Below, in pieces: positions 32,536-43,184 of a DNA stretch of 64,000 bases. Origin of the DNA: an uncultured Colwellia sp. GTDB taxonomy: Bacteria > Pseudomonadota > Gammaproteobacteria > Enterobacterales > Alteromonadaceae. The translations under genes were made by a program, and so were the position numbers. A model generated the notes under the pieces. It was given only the letters and a program-made list of their open reading frames with translations. It searched no databases and was not told where the DNA came from. Every line of letters starts with the position of its first letter. Within the stretch, counting starts at the first letter, position 1. Where the stretch lies: contig CAJWZC010000001.1 in NCBI GenBank assembly GCA_913049915.1, positions 1 to 64,000 of the forward strand. Reading direction: 5' to 3'.

Positions 32536-34422
32536 TTATTTGAGCTCATTGGCTTTTCGGTATTTACCTTGATAATCAAAAAGTCTGTCTTTGATACGCC
32601 AGTAGAATTTTTGTTTTCTGGCAATGACAAAGTCAGGACAAGGCAATAGGTTAGCTAGCTTTAATGCTTGATCAATATTAGTCACTTCAAACGACTCATT
32701 AGAGCCCAGTTGAACACTGATTTTAGCGCTAAGGCGTTTAGAAAATATATCGTTGAATGCTTTAACCTGATTAGGCCTAGCGAAGTCAAAAGATTCGTTG
32801 AGTTCAGTGCCTTCTTCATCATAGTAAGTGATTTTTAACTTATCAGCTCCCTTATCACTCACTTTCGTCAAATTAAGACCTGCACAGCGAATAATTTTTG
32901 AACCTTTAAGTTTCAGTGCCTTTTTTAACATATCATCGGGGTCAACCAAGACTTCAAGGCACTGAAAACAATTACGAGCAGCTATGTCATTTTCACCACC
33001 GCAGTTAGGACATTCTTTAAATACAAAACGATAGTCACATTGACTCTCTGACTGTTGCTCTTCAGTAGGAGCATCGACGAGGCCTTTGCATCGTCGGCCA
33101 TAATGTTCCACTAAATAACCATCATTATCACAAATGCCCCAAAATACATTGGGAAATTCACAACTTGGGCAAACAACCTGAACCGGCTGACTTTTACTAT
33201 TAGGCTTTTTCTCACCGACTTCGGGATGATAGAGGTCAAAATCATTGCCTGTATAGTCAATCACTAAGCAATCTTTTTTGTTATCACTCAAGCGCAGACC
33301 GCGACCGATGATTTGCTGATAGAGACTAACTGATTGTGTTGGACGTAATATTGCAATCATATCGACATGGGGTGCATCAAAACCAGTGGTTAGTACAGAA
33401 ACATTAACCAGGTATTTAATTTCTTTACGCTTGAATGCCTTAATTAACTTATCGCGCTCAGTGTTGTCGGTAGCGCCAGTAATTAATGCACTCAATTTAG
33501 TAGGTAAATAACTAAATATTTCCTTTGCATGCTCAACTGTAGCGGCAAATACCATAATACCTTGACGTTTATGGCCTAAATCAATGACTTGCTCAATAAT
33601 ACTTTTAGTTACCCGCGGATTTTTGTTTAATAGATGATTAATATCCGTAGAACTATATTCACCAGAGGCGTTTGCTTGCAGGCTACTAAAATCATAGTGC
33701 TCTATGGTAGCATCGACTAAATTAGGTTCGGTTAAATACTGGCGTTTAATTAAGTAACGAATGGGTAGTTCATAAATACAGTGCTCAAAAGGTCGCTTTT
33801 CTTCACTTCGCATGAAACCACGATAATGTTTTTTATAAATCCAGCCCATACCTAAACGATAAGGGGTTGCGGTTAAACCTAATAATTTTACCTCGGGATT
33901 AACTTGCATCAATTTTTCAATGATTTGTTGATACTGATTACTATTAGACAGCTTACTTACTTTCTCTTGCGATTGTTCTTTTAGCTCGCTTTTAGCTTTG
34001 TCCTTAGTTTTATCTTTACACAGTTTATTAGGCAAGTCAGGGCTAGCTAAGTTAACTCTATGACATTCGTCAATAATAATTAAAGAGTAGGGATCACTAA
34101 AGTCATCTAGATTTCGAGCTGCCGATTGTATGCTAGCGAACGTGACTTGATACTGAGTTTCTTTCAGTTTTAATCCAGCAGAATAAATACCAGCGGTAAC
34201 ACCATAGCTTTCATATTTTTGATGATTTTGCTCGACCAATTCTTTCACATGGGTGAGTACTAGTATTTTTCTTTTTGCCAAGCGAGCAAGCTCGGCAATT
34301 ACTAGACTTTTACCTGAGCCTGTAGGTAAAACAATCACAGCAGATTCGTTAGTTTTTCGAAAGTGTTTGAGCACTGCAGAAACGGCTTCTTGTTGATAAT
34401 CTCTAAGTTGAAAAACTGCCAC
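32536..34422 (-). CDS. radD: RadD-type (YejH) DEAD/DEAH helicase with C-terminal zinc-binding motifs
   Basis: LRDYQQEAVSAVLKHFRKTNESAVIVLPTGSGKSLVIAELARLA; DECHR; GLTATPYRLGMGWIYKKHYRG; QQIIGRGLRLS; ECPNCGGENDIAARNCFQCLEVLVDPDDMLKKALKLK. Confidence 0.95.
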   Translation of the reverse strand: MAVFQLRDYQQEAVSAVLKHFRKTNESAVIVLPTGSGKSLVIAELARLAKRKILVLTHVKELVEQNHQKYESYGVTAGIYSAGLKLKETQYQVTFASIQSAARNLDDFSDPYSLIIIDECHRVNLASPDLPNKLCKDKTKDKAKSELKEQSQEKVSKLSNSNQYQQIIEKLMQVNPEVKLLGLTATPYRLGMGWIYKKHYRGFMRSEEKRPFEHCIYELPIRYLIKRQYLTEPNLVDATIEHYDFSSLQANASGEYSSTDINHLLNKNPRVTKSIIEQVIDLGHKRQGIMVFAATVEHAKEIFSYLPTKLSALITGATDNTERDKLIKAFKRKEIKYLVNVSVLTTGFDAPHVDMIAILRPTQSVSLYQQIIGRGLRLSDNKKDCLVIDYTGNDFDLYHPEVGEKKPNSKSQPVQVVCPSCEFPNVFWGICDNDGYLVEHYGRRCKGLVDAPTEEQQSESQCDYRFVFKECPNCGGENDIAARNCFQCLEVLVDPDDMLKKALKLKGSKIIRCAGLNLTKVSDKGADKLKITYYDEEGTELNESFDFARPNQVKAFNDIFSKRLSAKISVQLGSNESFEVTNIDQALKLANLLPCPDFVIARKQKFYWRIKDRLFDYQGKYRKANELK

Positions 34423-34801
34423 GCAGTGCTGCTGCCTTATAGGGAAAGGAAAGTAGCCATAATAGCAAAATAACGGTCAATTCTAAAATTTAAAGTCAAC
34501 TTTAAGACTTCATTAGTTTGAGCGGAATTTTTGCTTGCTGTAATTTATGTTTTAGGTTTACTTTATACATATTACCGAAGTGAGTGGATTTAAAACGCTA
34601 ACTTTCGCTGTCAACCGAGAAGAAAATCGCTAGGATAGTGTGGTAATAGGTATAGAGAATTCCTCTGTATTACGGCAGATTAATGATTATAGTTATTTTG
34701 ATTGAATGAATATTTTTATTCTAAGCATAAGGTGATCTGTTCATAATTAACCTGATACTTGAAACGTGTTAATAGCAGTCTCAATTTTGGATGGATATAA
34801 G

Positions 34802-35236
34802 TTATACAAAAGATTTATTAGGTGAATTATATAAATAATTCTGCAATTCATCCTTATTCGCCTTAAATGAATCAAATGGCAGTACCTGTGTAATAATTGG
34901 TTGATCAAAATCACTTTGTAAGGCATCTAAAGCCTTGTTAGCTTCTTAGTTTTGATCATCGTCATAGGTATATATTGCCGATCGGTATTTTTTACGCATA
35001 GAATGATTAGCTGTCGATGCATGAGTATATAGATGAATCTCAATCAACGTCTGCAAAGAAACCTTAGATTGATCAAAGTAGACTTCAATAGCTTCAGATA
35101 ATTCAGCATTATTATCAATTGAAGCAATCCACCCTTGATTCACTAATATAATACCGATAAGTGATTCGAAAACTCCTTCTGTACACCAATGGCAACCACC
35201 ATCTAAACTAATTTTGCTGAAGTGCTTAGTTCGCAT
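34802..35236 (-). pseudogene. MsrA-family paralogue with one in-frame stop
   Basis: MRTKHFSKISLDGGCHWCTEGVFESLIGIILVNQGWIASIDNN...HLYTHASTANHSMRKKYRSAIYTYDDDQN*EANKALDALQSDFDQPIITQVLPFDSFKANKDELQNYLYNSPNKSFV*. Confidence 0.8.
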
Positions 35237-35282
35237 AGTGTTATCTCTAGTTACTATTGGAGTTGATATTACTTTTATTAGC

Positions 35283-35783
35283 TCATTTTGTTGAAGGTAG
35301 TACCCAGTCACTTCGGGGAAAGTGACAAGTATAGCCATTAGGTATTCTTTGTAGATAATCTTGATGTTCTGTTTCTGCCTCCCAAAAATCACCTGCAGGA
35401 GCTAATTCAGTAACTACCGTGCCAGGCCATAAACCTGATGCATTAACATCGGTGATCGTTTGTATCGCTAAAGCCTTTTGTTCAGTTGAACAGTAATAAA
35501 TCGCTGAACGATATGAAGCCCCTTGGTCATTTCCTTGTTGGTGTTTTGTTGTTGGATCATGGATCTGAAAGAATAATTCAAGGATATGGCGAAAACTGAC
35601 AATATCAGGGTTGAATGATATTTCTATGCCTTCTGCGTGACTGCCATGATTACGATAAGTTGCGTTGATAACGTCTCCACCGGTATAACCCACTCTGGTT
35701 GACGTGACTCCAGGAAGTTTGCGTATAAGATCTTGCATACCCCAAAAGCAACCACCAGCTAAAATTGCGCGTTCAATTGTCAT
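35283..35783 (-). CDS. msrA: peptide-methionine (S)-S-oxide reductase
   Basis: [55 protein letters not shown]. Confidence 0.96.
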   Translation of the reverse strand: MTIERAILAGGCFWGMQDLIRKLPGVTSTRVGYTGGDVINATYRNHGSHAEGIEISFNPDIVSFRHILELFFQIHDPTTKHQQGNDQGASYRSAIYYCSTEQKALAIQTITDVNASGLWPGTVVTELAPAGDFWEAETEHQDYLQRIPNGYTCHFPRSDWVLPSTK

Positions 35784-35785
35784 AT

Positions 35786-36259
35786 TTATATATTCTCCAC
35801 TTGATTAACGTATTCGGCATAACCATGAGTGACCATATCATCACGATGGATAAAACGAAGAGAAGCTGAATTAATACAATAACGTAAACCACCTTCACTT
35901 GTTGGCCCATCGTTAAATACATGTCCTAAATGACTATCCCCATGGCTAGAGCGAACTTCAGTTCGAATCATACCATGACCGTTATCATTAATTTCTTTGA
36001 CATTTTTTGATTCAACCGGCTTGGTAAAACTTGGCCAACCACAGCCAGACTCATACTTATCTGATGAAGCAAATAAGGGCTCACCTGAAACAATATCGAC
36101 ATAAATACCACGCGATGTATTATTAAGATACTCTCCGCTACCTGGTCGCTCTGTGCCACTTTCTTGTGTGACATGATATTGTTCTTGGGTTAGTGCCGAA
36201 ATTGCATCGGTAGATTTTTTATAGGTTGTCATAATTCTCTGTCCTCGGCGTTTTGTCAT
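35786..36259 (-). CDS. msrB: peptide-methionine (R)-S-oxide reductase
   Basis: [69 protein letters not shown]; probable start at an internal ATG. Confidence 0.96.
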   Translation of the reverse strand: MTKRRGQRIMTTYKKSTDAISALTQEQYHVTQESGTERPGSGEYLNNTSRGIYVDIVSGEPLFASSDKYESGCGWPSFTKPVESKNVKEINDNGHGMIRTEVRSSHGDSHLGHVFNDGPTSEGGLRYCINSASLRFIHRDDMVTHGYAEYVNQVENI

Positions 36260-36680
36260 CTTTCATTGTGACACTATAAGTATTTACTGTATGTATTAAT
36301 AGTACTCGTTAACTTATTTAATTTTTACATACCAACATGACCAATCAACAATATTGGAAGTATGATATTTGGAGTTTTACCTCGATCATAATGGGTAAAA
36401 CTTTATAAAAATGATCATGAACATAGCCATACTTTGTTGGGTTATAAAAGCTTCGCCACTATTTTAGATTATCGGTAACGAGAAACAAACATAATGATAC
36501 TAAGTCTTCTTAGACTAAAGTTAATATGAATAACGAGTAAGTAATAATTTGCTCATTCAGTTTGTATGGTATAGCAATAATGATAACAAGCCGTTAAGTA
36601 ATCCATTTCAATACTAAAGATAATACTCTAGTATAACATCCTTATCATAGCGTAGTGTGCCGATATTAGTTGATAACTCG

Positions 36681-37226
36681 TTATTTAGAGCTACCGTTTA
36701 ACACTTCTCTGTCTTTACATCCAAGTAGGATATGACAACCTAAGCACATCTGTGCACGACCTGATAAATCTACACCTTGATAGTTAATAATTCTCCCATC
36801 AGCATAATACTCCGCCCAAAACCAATCACTATTAATTGAGTCGTAGCCTTTTTTACGTTAAAACATAATCGTAAGCGCTTCATAATTATCGTCTTGATCA
36901 TCGCTATAGACTTTATGGGATGTCAGTGCTTTTTTAGCACCATAGTCATGCTTGACGATCAATTTTCCTTTATGACCCTCTATTTCAGCGTTAGTTGAGA
37001 TGATTTCTTGAATACTGCCATTTTCCTACAAAGGGATAACTACGGATACGTCCCTCACCCCCAATTTTTTATTAACCATGTATTGCCATACTTTAGTGGC
37101 ATATGCATTATCTACCTCTTTTCCTGATATATGGGACTTTTCGGCCATGGTATGAAAAGTTAGTAGTAAGGGTATGATGACAGCAATTTTTAATCGATTT
37201 AGGATATTAGTTAAAAATTTAAACAT
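36681..37226 (-). pseudogene. cytochrome P460-like c-type heme protein with two in-frame stops
   Basis: MFKFLTNILNRLKIAVIIPLLLTFHTMA... IPL*ENGSIQEIISTNAEIEGHKGKLIVKHDYGAKKALTSHKVYSDDQDDNYEALTIMF*RKKGYDSINSDWFWAEYYADGRIINYQGVDLSGRAQMCLGCHILLGCKD; CLGCH heme motif. Confidence 0.7.
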
Positions 37227-37336
37227 ATTTATCTCCGATAAGCGTTACTTATAAAGCTATAAAACGACAAGCTAACTTATCATTTTTTATTTAACAGGTT
37301 TAGGACTGTCAAAATGTCCACCACCCGCTTTCATTT

Positions 37337-37818
37337 TCATGCCTTACCCTGACTTAATACCGGGTAATATGGAGTAAAAATAAAATCATCTACGGCGGTA
37401 CCGGCATGACATGAATTACAAGACTTTAAAGGGAATGCTTTTTCTATTTTTGATAACGTTTTATGATCCTTACTTGAGAAATTAAAATATGCCCAGTTAC
37501 CTGGTTCATCTTTAAAGTATTTTTTACTTTTAATAGTCGCTTCAAGACCAATAAAGTTACCTATAAAATAACTATTCCTACTAACAGCAGATTTTGAGCC
37601 AACCAAAACGAGCTCTTTAATGATGATAGTACCATCACGAAATTCACCCTTTTTTTTCAATGTTGCCAGCTTTTAGGATCAATATACACATTATGAAGTT
37701 CAGGAAATGCAGCTTTACCATTTTTCATTACAAATGCTTCATTTGCATAAGTGAATCCTAAAAAAATGACTTGTAAAAATAGTAACGATACTGCTACTAA
37801 TACTTTATTCGCTTTCAT
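37337..37818 (-). pseudogene. cytochrome P460-family protein, apparent frameshift at an A8 tract
   Basis: MKANKVLVAVSLLFLQVIFLGFTYANEAFVMKNGKAAFPELHNVYIDPKSWQH* then shifted frame KKKGEFRDGTIIIKELVLVG...FPLKSCNSCHAGTAVDDFIFTPYYPVL; poly-T on + strand at 37650-37657. Confidence 0.78.
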
Positions 37819-37874
37819 AATATACTCTGCTTAATTTCGTGTAACGTAACTATAACAATCATTGTTATTAAACC

Positions 37875-38840
37875 TTGGTATCTGAAATACTCAAAAATGT
37901 CGCTCATCAACTCAAATATCCAACATCAGAATTTAATATCTTTGATGATGTCAACGATACGCTTCGTTTTCGGGGTAGTATATTCTTTCATTCAAGTCTT
38001 GCTGCGCCATGGGGAATGCCATTATCATCAATTTTAATGCCTAGATTTCATATTGCATTAGAAGTAGGTTTTTATGTTGGTGCACGAACTAGCAATATTA
38101 ATGTAGCGTCAATAGATATTGTCATGATCCCAGGTGGAGATATGCATTGGATAGCAGATGATATTGGCAGCGAACGGGTGCCCAGTGAACAAGCAGGTGA
38201 TGCTTGTGCTTTAGGTATGCCACTTTTTCAAAAAGGTGAAATCACCAATAAGATTATGTGTGGAATAATTGAATACGATGAGGCTATTGAGCATCCTATT
38301 CTCAGTATCTTACCTTCCATAATTAAACTTTCTAATATTTAATCAAATAATAATATTTGGATGACAGTAAAATTAATTGATACAGAAATAAACAGAACAA
38401 GTAACAAGAAGAATAGTATTATCGACCGTTTAACGGAGGTATTATTTATTCAGTTACTGAATAGTTTTATTGAGAAAAATGATCACCTGTCAGGTTTCTT
38501 ATCCGCGATTAAATAGCCTCGTTTAAATAAAATATTACAGCTCAACCATCAATATCCTGTAAGATAATGGACGCTAGATATTATTAGTGATGTTATCGGC
38601 ATGTCTTGTGCGACCTTACAGCCTAAATTTAAGGCTGCCATCGGTGTTTCTCCAATGGTTTATATAAGTCGTTGGCGTATGGCAAAAGCTTATCAATTAT
38701 TAAAAAATTCAAATTTATCACTAGAAGGAATTGCTGAAGTTATAGGATTTTCTGACGCTCGTACACTTTCACATACCTTCCAAGATCATTATGGTGACAC
38801 CCCTAGTCAATTCCGTAAGGAATTAGAGCGACAAATATAA
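37875..38840 (+). pseudogene. AraC-family regulator (cupin-type N-domain + AraC HTH), three in-frame stops
   Basis: Single frame: GSIFFHSSLAAPWGMPLSS...; HTH CATLQPKFKAAIGVSPMVYISRWRMAKAYQLLKNSNLSLEGIAEVIGFSDARTLSHTFQDHYGDTPSQFRKE; stops at 38340, 38514, 38565. Confidence 0.82.
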
Positions 38841-38975
38841 TTATTAATACTGTATTAACGCGTTGCGTTTTTTTACTATTAAATTTGATACTTTGAATGA
38901 TAACGGGAATAAGAAGTTTTAATATATAATATTCGGTATATATACCCTTAATTGATTATTTATCACGGAATTCAT

Positions 38976-39935
38976 ATGAATTTACAACAAGCTTTATTGG
39001 TAATAGGTAATGCACAAGGTAACGAATTACCTATTGACGCTCTCGAAGTGGTTAAAGAAAATTGGCCAGAATTTTATCCTGAATTAGTGCGGCTGATAGA
39101 TCAATTTGTTGCAGAAGATACCTCGTTAACCAACGAACAGCAGGCCATTTTATTTTTTGGTACCTTATTATTAGCAGAATTAAAATATTCACCCGCATTA
39201 GAAAAGTGTTTGCAGTTATTTGCACGTAGCGATACTTTTTTAACTCCTCTTGAATCCGTATTTGGCGATGCGCTTACTGAATTAACGCCGACCTTATTTT
39301 ATAATGTGGTCGATGGTAATACACAAGCATTGTGTAATTATATTGTTGATAGTCATCAGGCTATGTATTGCAAAGCATCTGCTATTGAAGCTGTATTTGC
39401 TCAGTACGAAGCAGGTATTATTGATCAATTCATATTAAGTACACATGTCACTCGATGGCTAACTGTATTTACGACTTTACCTAGTTCAACCAATAGCTTT
39501 TTAATTAGCGCGTTAGCCGATTATTGTATCGAATATGAACTTGATGATTTTAAAAGTCAGTTTATTAGCTTATGTGATAAAGATTTATTTGATGAAGACC
39601 GTTTTAAACAAGCTGAAGTTAAAGTTTGGAATAGGGTAGGCACGCCTAAGTTGATTGAATCGGACATGATTCAAACTCAATTTAATGTTGTTAGCACCTT
39701 AGGTGCTTGGGCTGATGATTATTCAGAAGATGAAAAACTTGACAATATATCAAATGAAGATTTTGACGACTTTGATTCGTTAATGGGAGAAGGTGGTTTA
39801 TTATCTAATATTTTGTACGACGAAAATACAATTTTAGAGAACAGTGTACCTGTTAGCTCATTACCTGCCGCTGGTCGAAATGATGCTTGTCCGTGTGGCA
39901 GCGGAAAGAAATATAAGAAGTGTTGTTTAAGATAG
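38976..39935 (+). CDS. DUF1186-like protein with C-terminal SEC-C zinc motif
   Basis: GRNDACPCGSGKKYKKCC at C-terminus; helical N-terminal region. Confidence 0.8.
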   Translation: MNLQQALLVIGNAQGNELPIDALEVVKENWPEFYPELVRLIDQFVAEDTSLTNEQQAILFFGTLLLAELKYSPALEKCLQLFARSDTFLTPLESVFGDALTELTPTLFYNVVDGNTQALCNYIVDSHQAMYCKASAIEAVFAQYEAGIIDQFILSTHVTRWLTVFTTLPSSTNSFLISALADYCIEYELDDFKSQFISLCDKDLFDEDRFKQAEVKVWNRVGTPKLIESDMIQTQFNVVSTLGAWADDYSEDEKLDNISNEDFDDFDSLMGEGGLLSNILYDENTILENSVPVSSLPAAGRNDACPCGSGKKYKKCCLR

Positions 39936-40247
39936 TTATGCAAACAGCAATGGCTTACTAAGCTTGAATAATGAGCTAACTGCATAGTTAAAGTATGTCT
40001 AAAATATAACACTAAGGAATAATAACTTTCTTATGGGAATGCAATTGAAGAAATTTCGCTAATCAAAATATTAGCGAAATATGGTTTTATCTTTAGCTGC
40101 TACTCTAGCCAATAAGTTTATTATCTATTGAATATGAGTTTAGCTGCATACATTGTAATTGAATAGCCTACTTAGCTTTTGTTTATCGCCGTTCAGATGG
40201 GCGTACAAGTCTTGTATCAATAAGTTAAAGTGGAACAATACATAAAA

Positions 40248-40733
40248 ATGAAAATATATTTACTTACCCATGAACGTGAATTGCATAGAGGAACCAATAC
40301 TGGCTCTCTTGCGATAAAATATTCTAATAATATTGTCGAACGTATACTTTGGGAAAGATTAAATCCTAATAAAGATCTTATTAGGTTAATAGAAAATAAT
40401 GAGGCGGTATTATTATATTCAAAGGACGAATCGTCACCTGAAGGCGAGTCATCATCGTTAGCATCTTCGATAATAATTGAAGAATATGAAAATATTATTA
40501 TTATTGATAGCACATGGCAGGAAGCAAAAAAAATATTTAACCACAGTACTTATTTAAAAAATGCTCCACAATTCACGTTGAAAACCGCAAATGATTCTTT
40601 ATATAAACTTAGGGCTAATCAACCTGAAGGTGGTTTATGCACCATCGAATGTATAATTGAAGTATTAAAAATTAAAGGTCAAGATAAAATAGCAACAGAA
40701 TTATCATTAAAATTTGTTCAATTTAATGGCTAA
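40248..40733 (+). CDS. DTW-domain protein (putative tRNA-uridine aminocarboxypropyltransferase)
   Basis: IIIIDSTWQEAKKIFNHSTYLKNAPQFTL; LRANQPEGGLCTIECIIEVL; alternative GTG start at 40230. Confidence 0.85.
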   Translation: MKIYLLTHERELHRGTNTGSLAIKYSNNIVERILWERLNPNKDLIRLIENNEAVLLYSKDESSPEGESSSLASSIIIEEYENIIIIDSTWQEAKKIFNHSTYLKNAPQFTLKTANDSLYKLRANQPEGGLCTIECIIEVLKIKGQDKIATELSLKFVQFNG

Positions 40734-41400
40734 AACAGAACAAAATAAATTAAAACATAAATGCCTTAAGGCTAAATGTTATGTGATATATTTAATGTTG
40801 GAAGAGGGTATTTTCCACTAAATTCTCTGAAAATAAGCTCTTTTGGCTTGCACAAATAATATGCCTGTTTCGATAACACCTCCAGGACTATTTTCTGCTG
40901 TTTGTTCAATTAATCGGATAACGTCAGTTGATGTTAAATTTGACAAAACCTCGTTTGTTGAAGTATATGTAGATAAAACTAAAAGTATTTATAAAATATA
41001 CTTCATTGAATGGCATCGTTTTTTGTATATTTAACGCCTAAAGAATCTAATAAATTAGAGCGAGTAGCCAGTATTTGATGGGTTACTTTTATTTGTTAGC
41101 AGTTGGGTAACTTCAGATTAAAGCTTACGATGTTTATCCAAAGATAGAATATATTGTGATTTTAATTTTTACCGCAGGGAAAGTCACTTGCAGCACTGTT
41201 GTTGTTGTTGTTCAGTAAATCAGAATTATCGGGATACAATTTAGCCAGATTATCTCTAACGCCAACAAGAACACTAAATACCTCAGATGTCATATTTCCT
41301 TTGAGATATCCACACTTCAAGTTGACACTGAAAATATAATTAGTAAAACCAACTGTAAATCCCCCTGATTTACTGACTTGTTATAGTAATTTAGAAAGGC

Positions 41401-41607
41401 TTACTGATGTTTGCTAACATCCTGTTTAGACGCTAAATATATTACATAGATAATACCTAGAACAGGTATTATTGAAAATACAAAGCCTAAAGCTGAAGCT
41501 TTTAAAGGGGAGTTCGTCTTACGTATCCCTAAAAAATAGCTAGTAACTCCAACGATTATCATCACAGATAAAATCATTAAGCCTAATTGTGTTGTGCTAA
41601 AAGTCAT
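41401..41607 (-). CDS. small two-TM membrane protein
   Basis: 68 aa with two hydrophobic segments. Confidence 0.5.
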   Translation of the reverse strand: MTFSTTQLGLMILSVMIIVGVTSYFLGIRKTNSPLKASALGFVFSIIPVLGIIYVIYLASKQDVSKHQ

Positions 41608-41959
41608 GAAGAATACTCATTTACATATAACAGTTTAATATGATAAAAAATCCCTTCTTTCTACAAGATAGGATTAATCGTTTATAATTTTTAATATCAA
41701 GAGATTACTTTATTATTATATTATAATCAATAAGTTAAAAATACAACTTAAAGTGGTTGATGTGTGAAAGAAGGTGGACTTTATGGATGTATGTAACGCA
41801 GTAAGTAGGGACATTGAGACTATTTTGTTATTAAAATCTATTTTTAGACGCGTTAATCCTTAGTTACCTAGAGCAAAAATACGAATTAGTTAGTAAGGGC
41901 CCATTCTAGTGAGATCATGATTTGTCAGTAGTAGTATATTCATAGGGTGGTAATTGCAG

Positions 41960-42808
41960 CTATATTTCTTTATAACCTAATAAGGGCAGGGTATCAAAAA
42001 AGCGTAATTGGTAATCGGTTTCTTGATTATCGGCTTTAGTTCTCAAAGATAAAGCAATACGGTGTTCTTGGTTTTTATCAATGGCTGCTGTTGGGTAAAT
42101 TAACCAGCTCCGCCAAATTGTGGGTTCATCAACTCTATGCTGGGCAAAGCTTAAGCTAATATCCTGCTTGATGGTAAACAAGTCTTTATGTTTATAGCTT
42201 TTATCGTTGATATTGAAGCTAAAGTCGGTAAGCGGTATTGCTAAACCTAACCCCCAGGCTTTGATATAGGATTCTTTTAAGGTCCAATAATCAAAAAAAC
42301 GATGTCGTTGCTCTGCTTCTGGTAGGGCGAAAAGCTCAGTACTTTCTTTTGGTGAAAAATAACGTTCAGCAATAGCTAATACATCATTACTTCGGCCAGT
42401 ATTCTCTACATCACAGCCAATATCATCTTCAAGTGTTACGGCACAAATAATCAGGTTTTTAGTATGACTAATATTAAAACACAGCGGTAATGGGCAGTTA
42501 ATCACTTCAGGTTTATCTTTAGAGCCTTTTTCAAACTGCCAATTTTGCGGTGATACATCAGCGTAATAGCTTAATAAATCACGTATAAAAGCGCGAGTAA
42601 TTAAAGCATCATGCCTGTCTTTAGAGAATTTATAACGTTGTTGCTTAGTTAGCTCTGTACTAGTGAGTAATGTTGAGTAGGTTGCTAATAATTCATCATG
42701 ACCAAGCAACTCTTCTGGCTTGGTCATCCATAGATGAATTTCATTGCTAGCGAGAGTAAGCTTTTGTTTTGATCGAGTAGAAAGATCAGATTGAGTAAAA
42801 AAGGTCAT
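41960..42808 (-). CDS. pfaE: 4'-phosphopantetheinyl transferase of PUFA synthase
   Basis: CFNISHTKNLIICAVTLEDDIGCDVENTGR; FFDYWTLKESYIKAWGLGLAIPL; beside pfa cluster. Confidence 0.93.
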   Translation of the reverse strand: MTFFTQSDLSTRSKQKLTLASNEIHLWMTKPEELLGHDELLATYSTLLTSTELTKQQRYKFSKDRHDALITRAFIRDLLSYYADVSPQNWQFEKGSKDKPEVINCPLPLCFNISHTKNLIICAVTLEDDIGCDVENTGRSNDVLAIAERYFSPKESTELFALPEAEQRHRFFDYWTLKESYIKAWGLGLAIPLTDFSFNINDKSYKHKDLFTIKQDISLSFAQHRVDEPTIWRSWLIYPTAAIDKNQEHRIALSLRTKADNQETDYQLRFFDTLPLLGYKEI

Positions 42809-43184
42809 ATAAGTATCGGTAGCTTGTATTGCTTATTTAACGAGTGATTAATGTATGGTGAGACATCATTTTATCATAAAGAGTGTGAGGGTAATTTATT
42901 TTTATGAATTTTTTAAAATTATTTATTAGCAATAAAGAAGACTAGTTACTGTTAACGTCGACTATTTAGGATAAATATATTGTTATAGTATCGATATTCT
43001 TCTAACTGGTCGAATAGCTGAGATATTACCTTAGCATATAAATTAGTAATGCGTGTATCGGGTGATTGTGTTGGGTTTGAAACCTGTGTATATTAGCCGC
43101 GTTATATCGTTAATTTACCTTTTTTTAGGTTGAAATGAACGGCTAATTATTTACGAAAAGTTATTTACTTCAAATAATAAACGG

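Noticed and set aside
34946-35392. N-terminal extension of the MsrA-paralogue ORF up to 35392
   Set aside because: Overlaps the msrA coding sequence in another frame; the homologous part begins at the ATG at 35236.
28900-38860. Stop-codon recoding or suppression as explanation for in-frame stops
   Set aside because: All three stop codons are involved, neighbouring genes use normal stops, and other remnants in the zone carry frameshifts; pseudogene decay is simpler.
41162-41372. Minus-strand ORF ending LLNNNNNSAASDFPCGKN with an Asn repeat
   Set aside because: Short, no convincing start codon or recognisable family; insufficient support.
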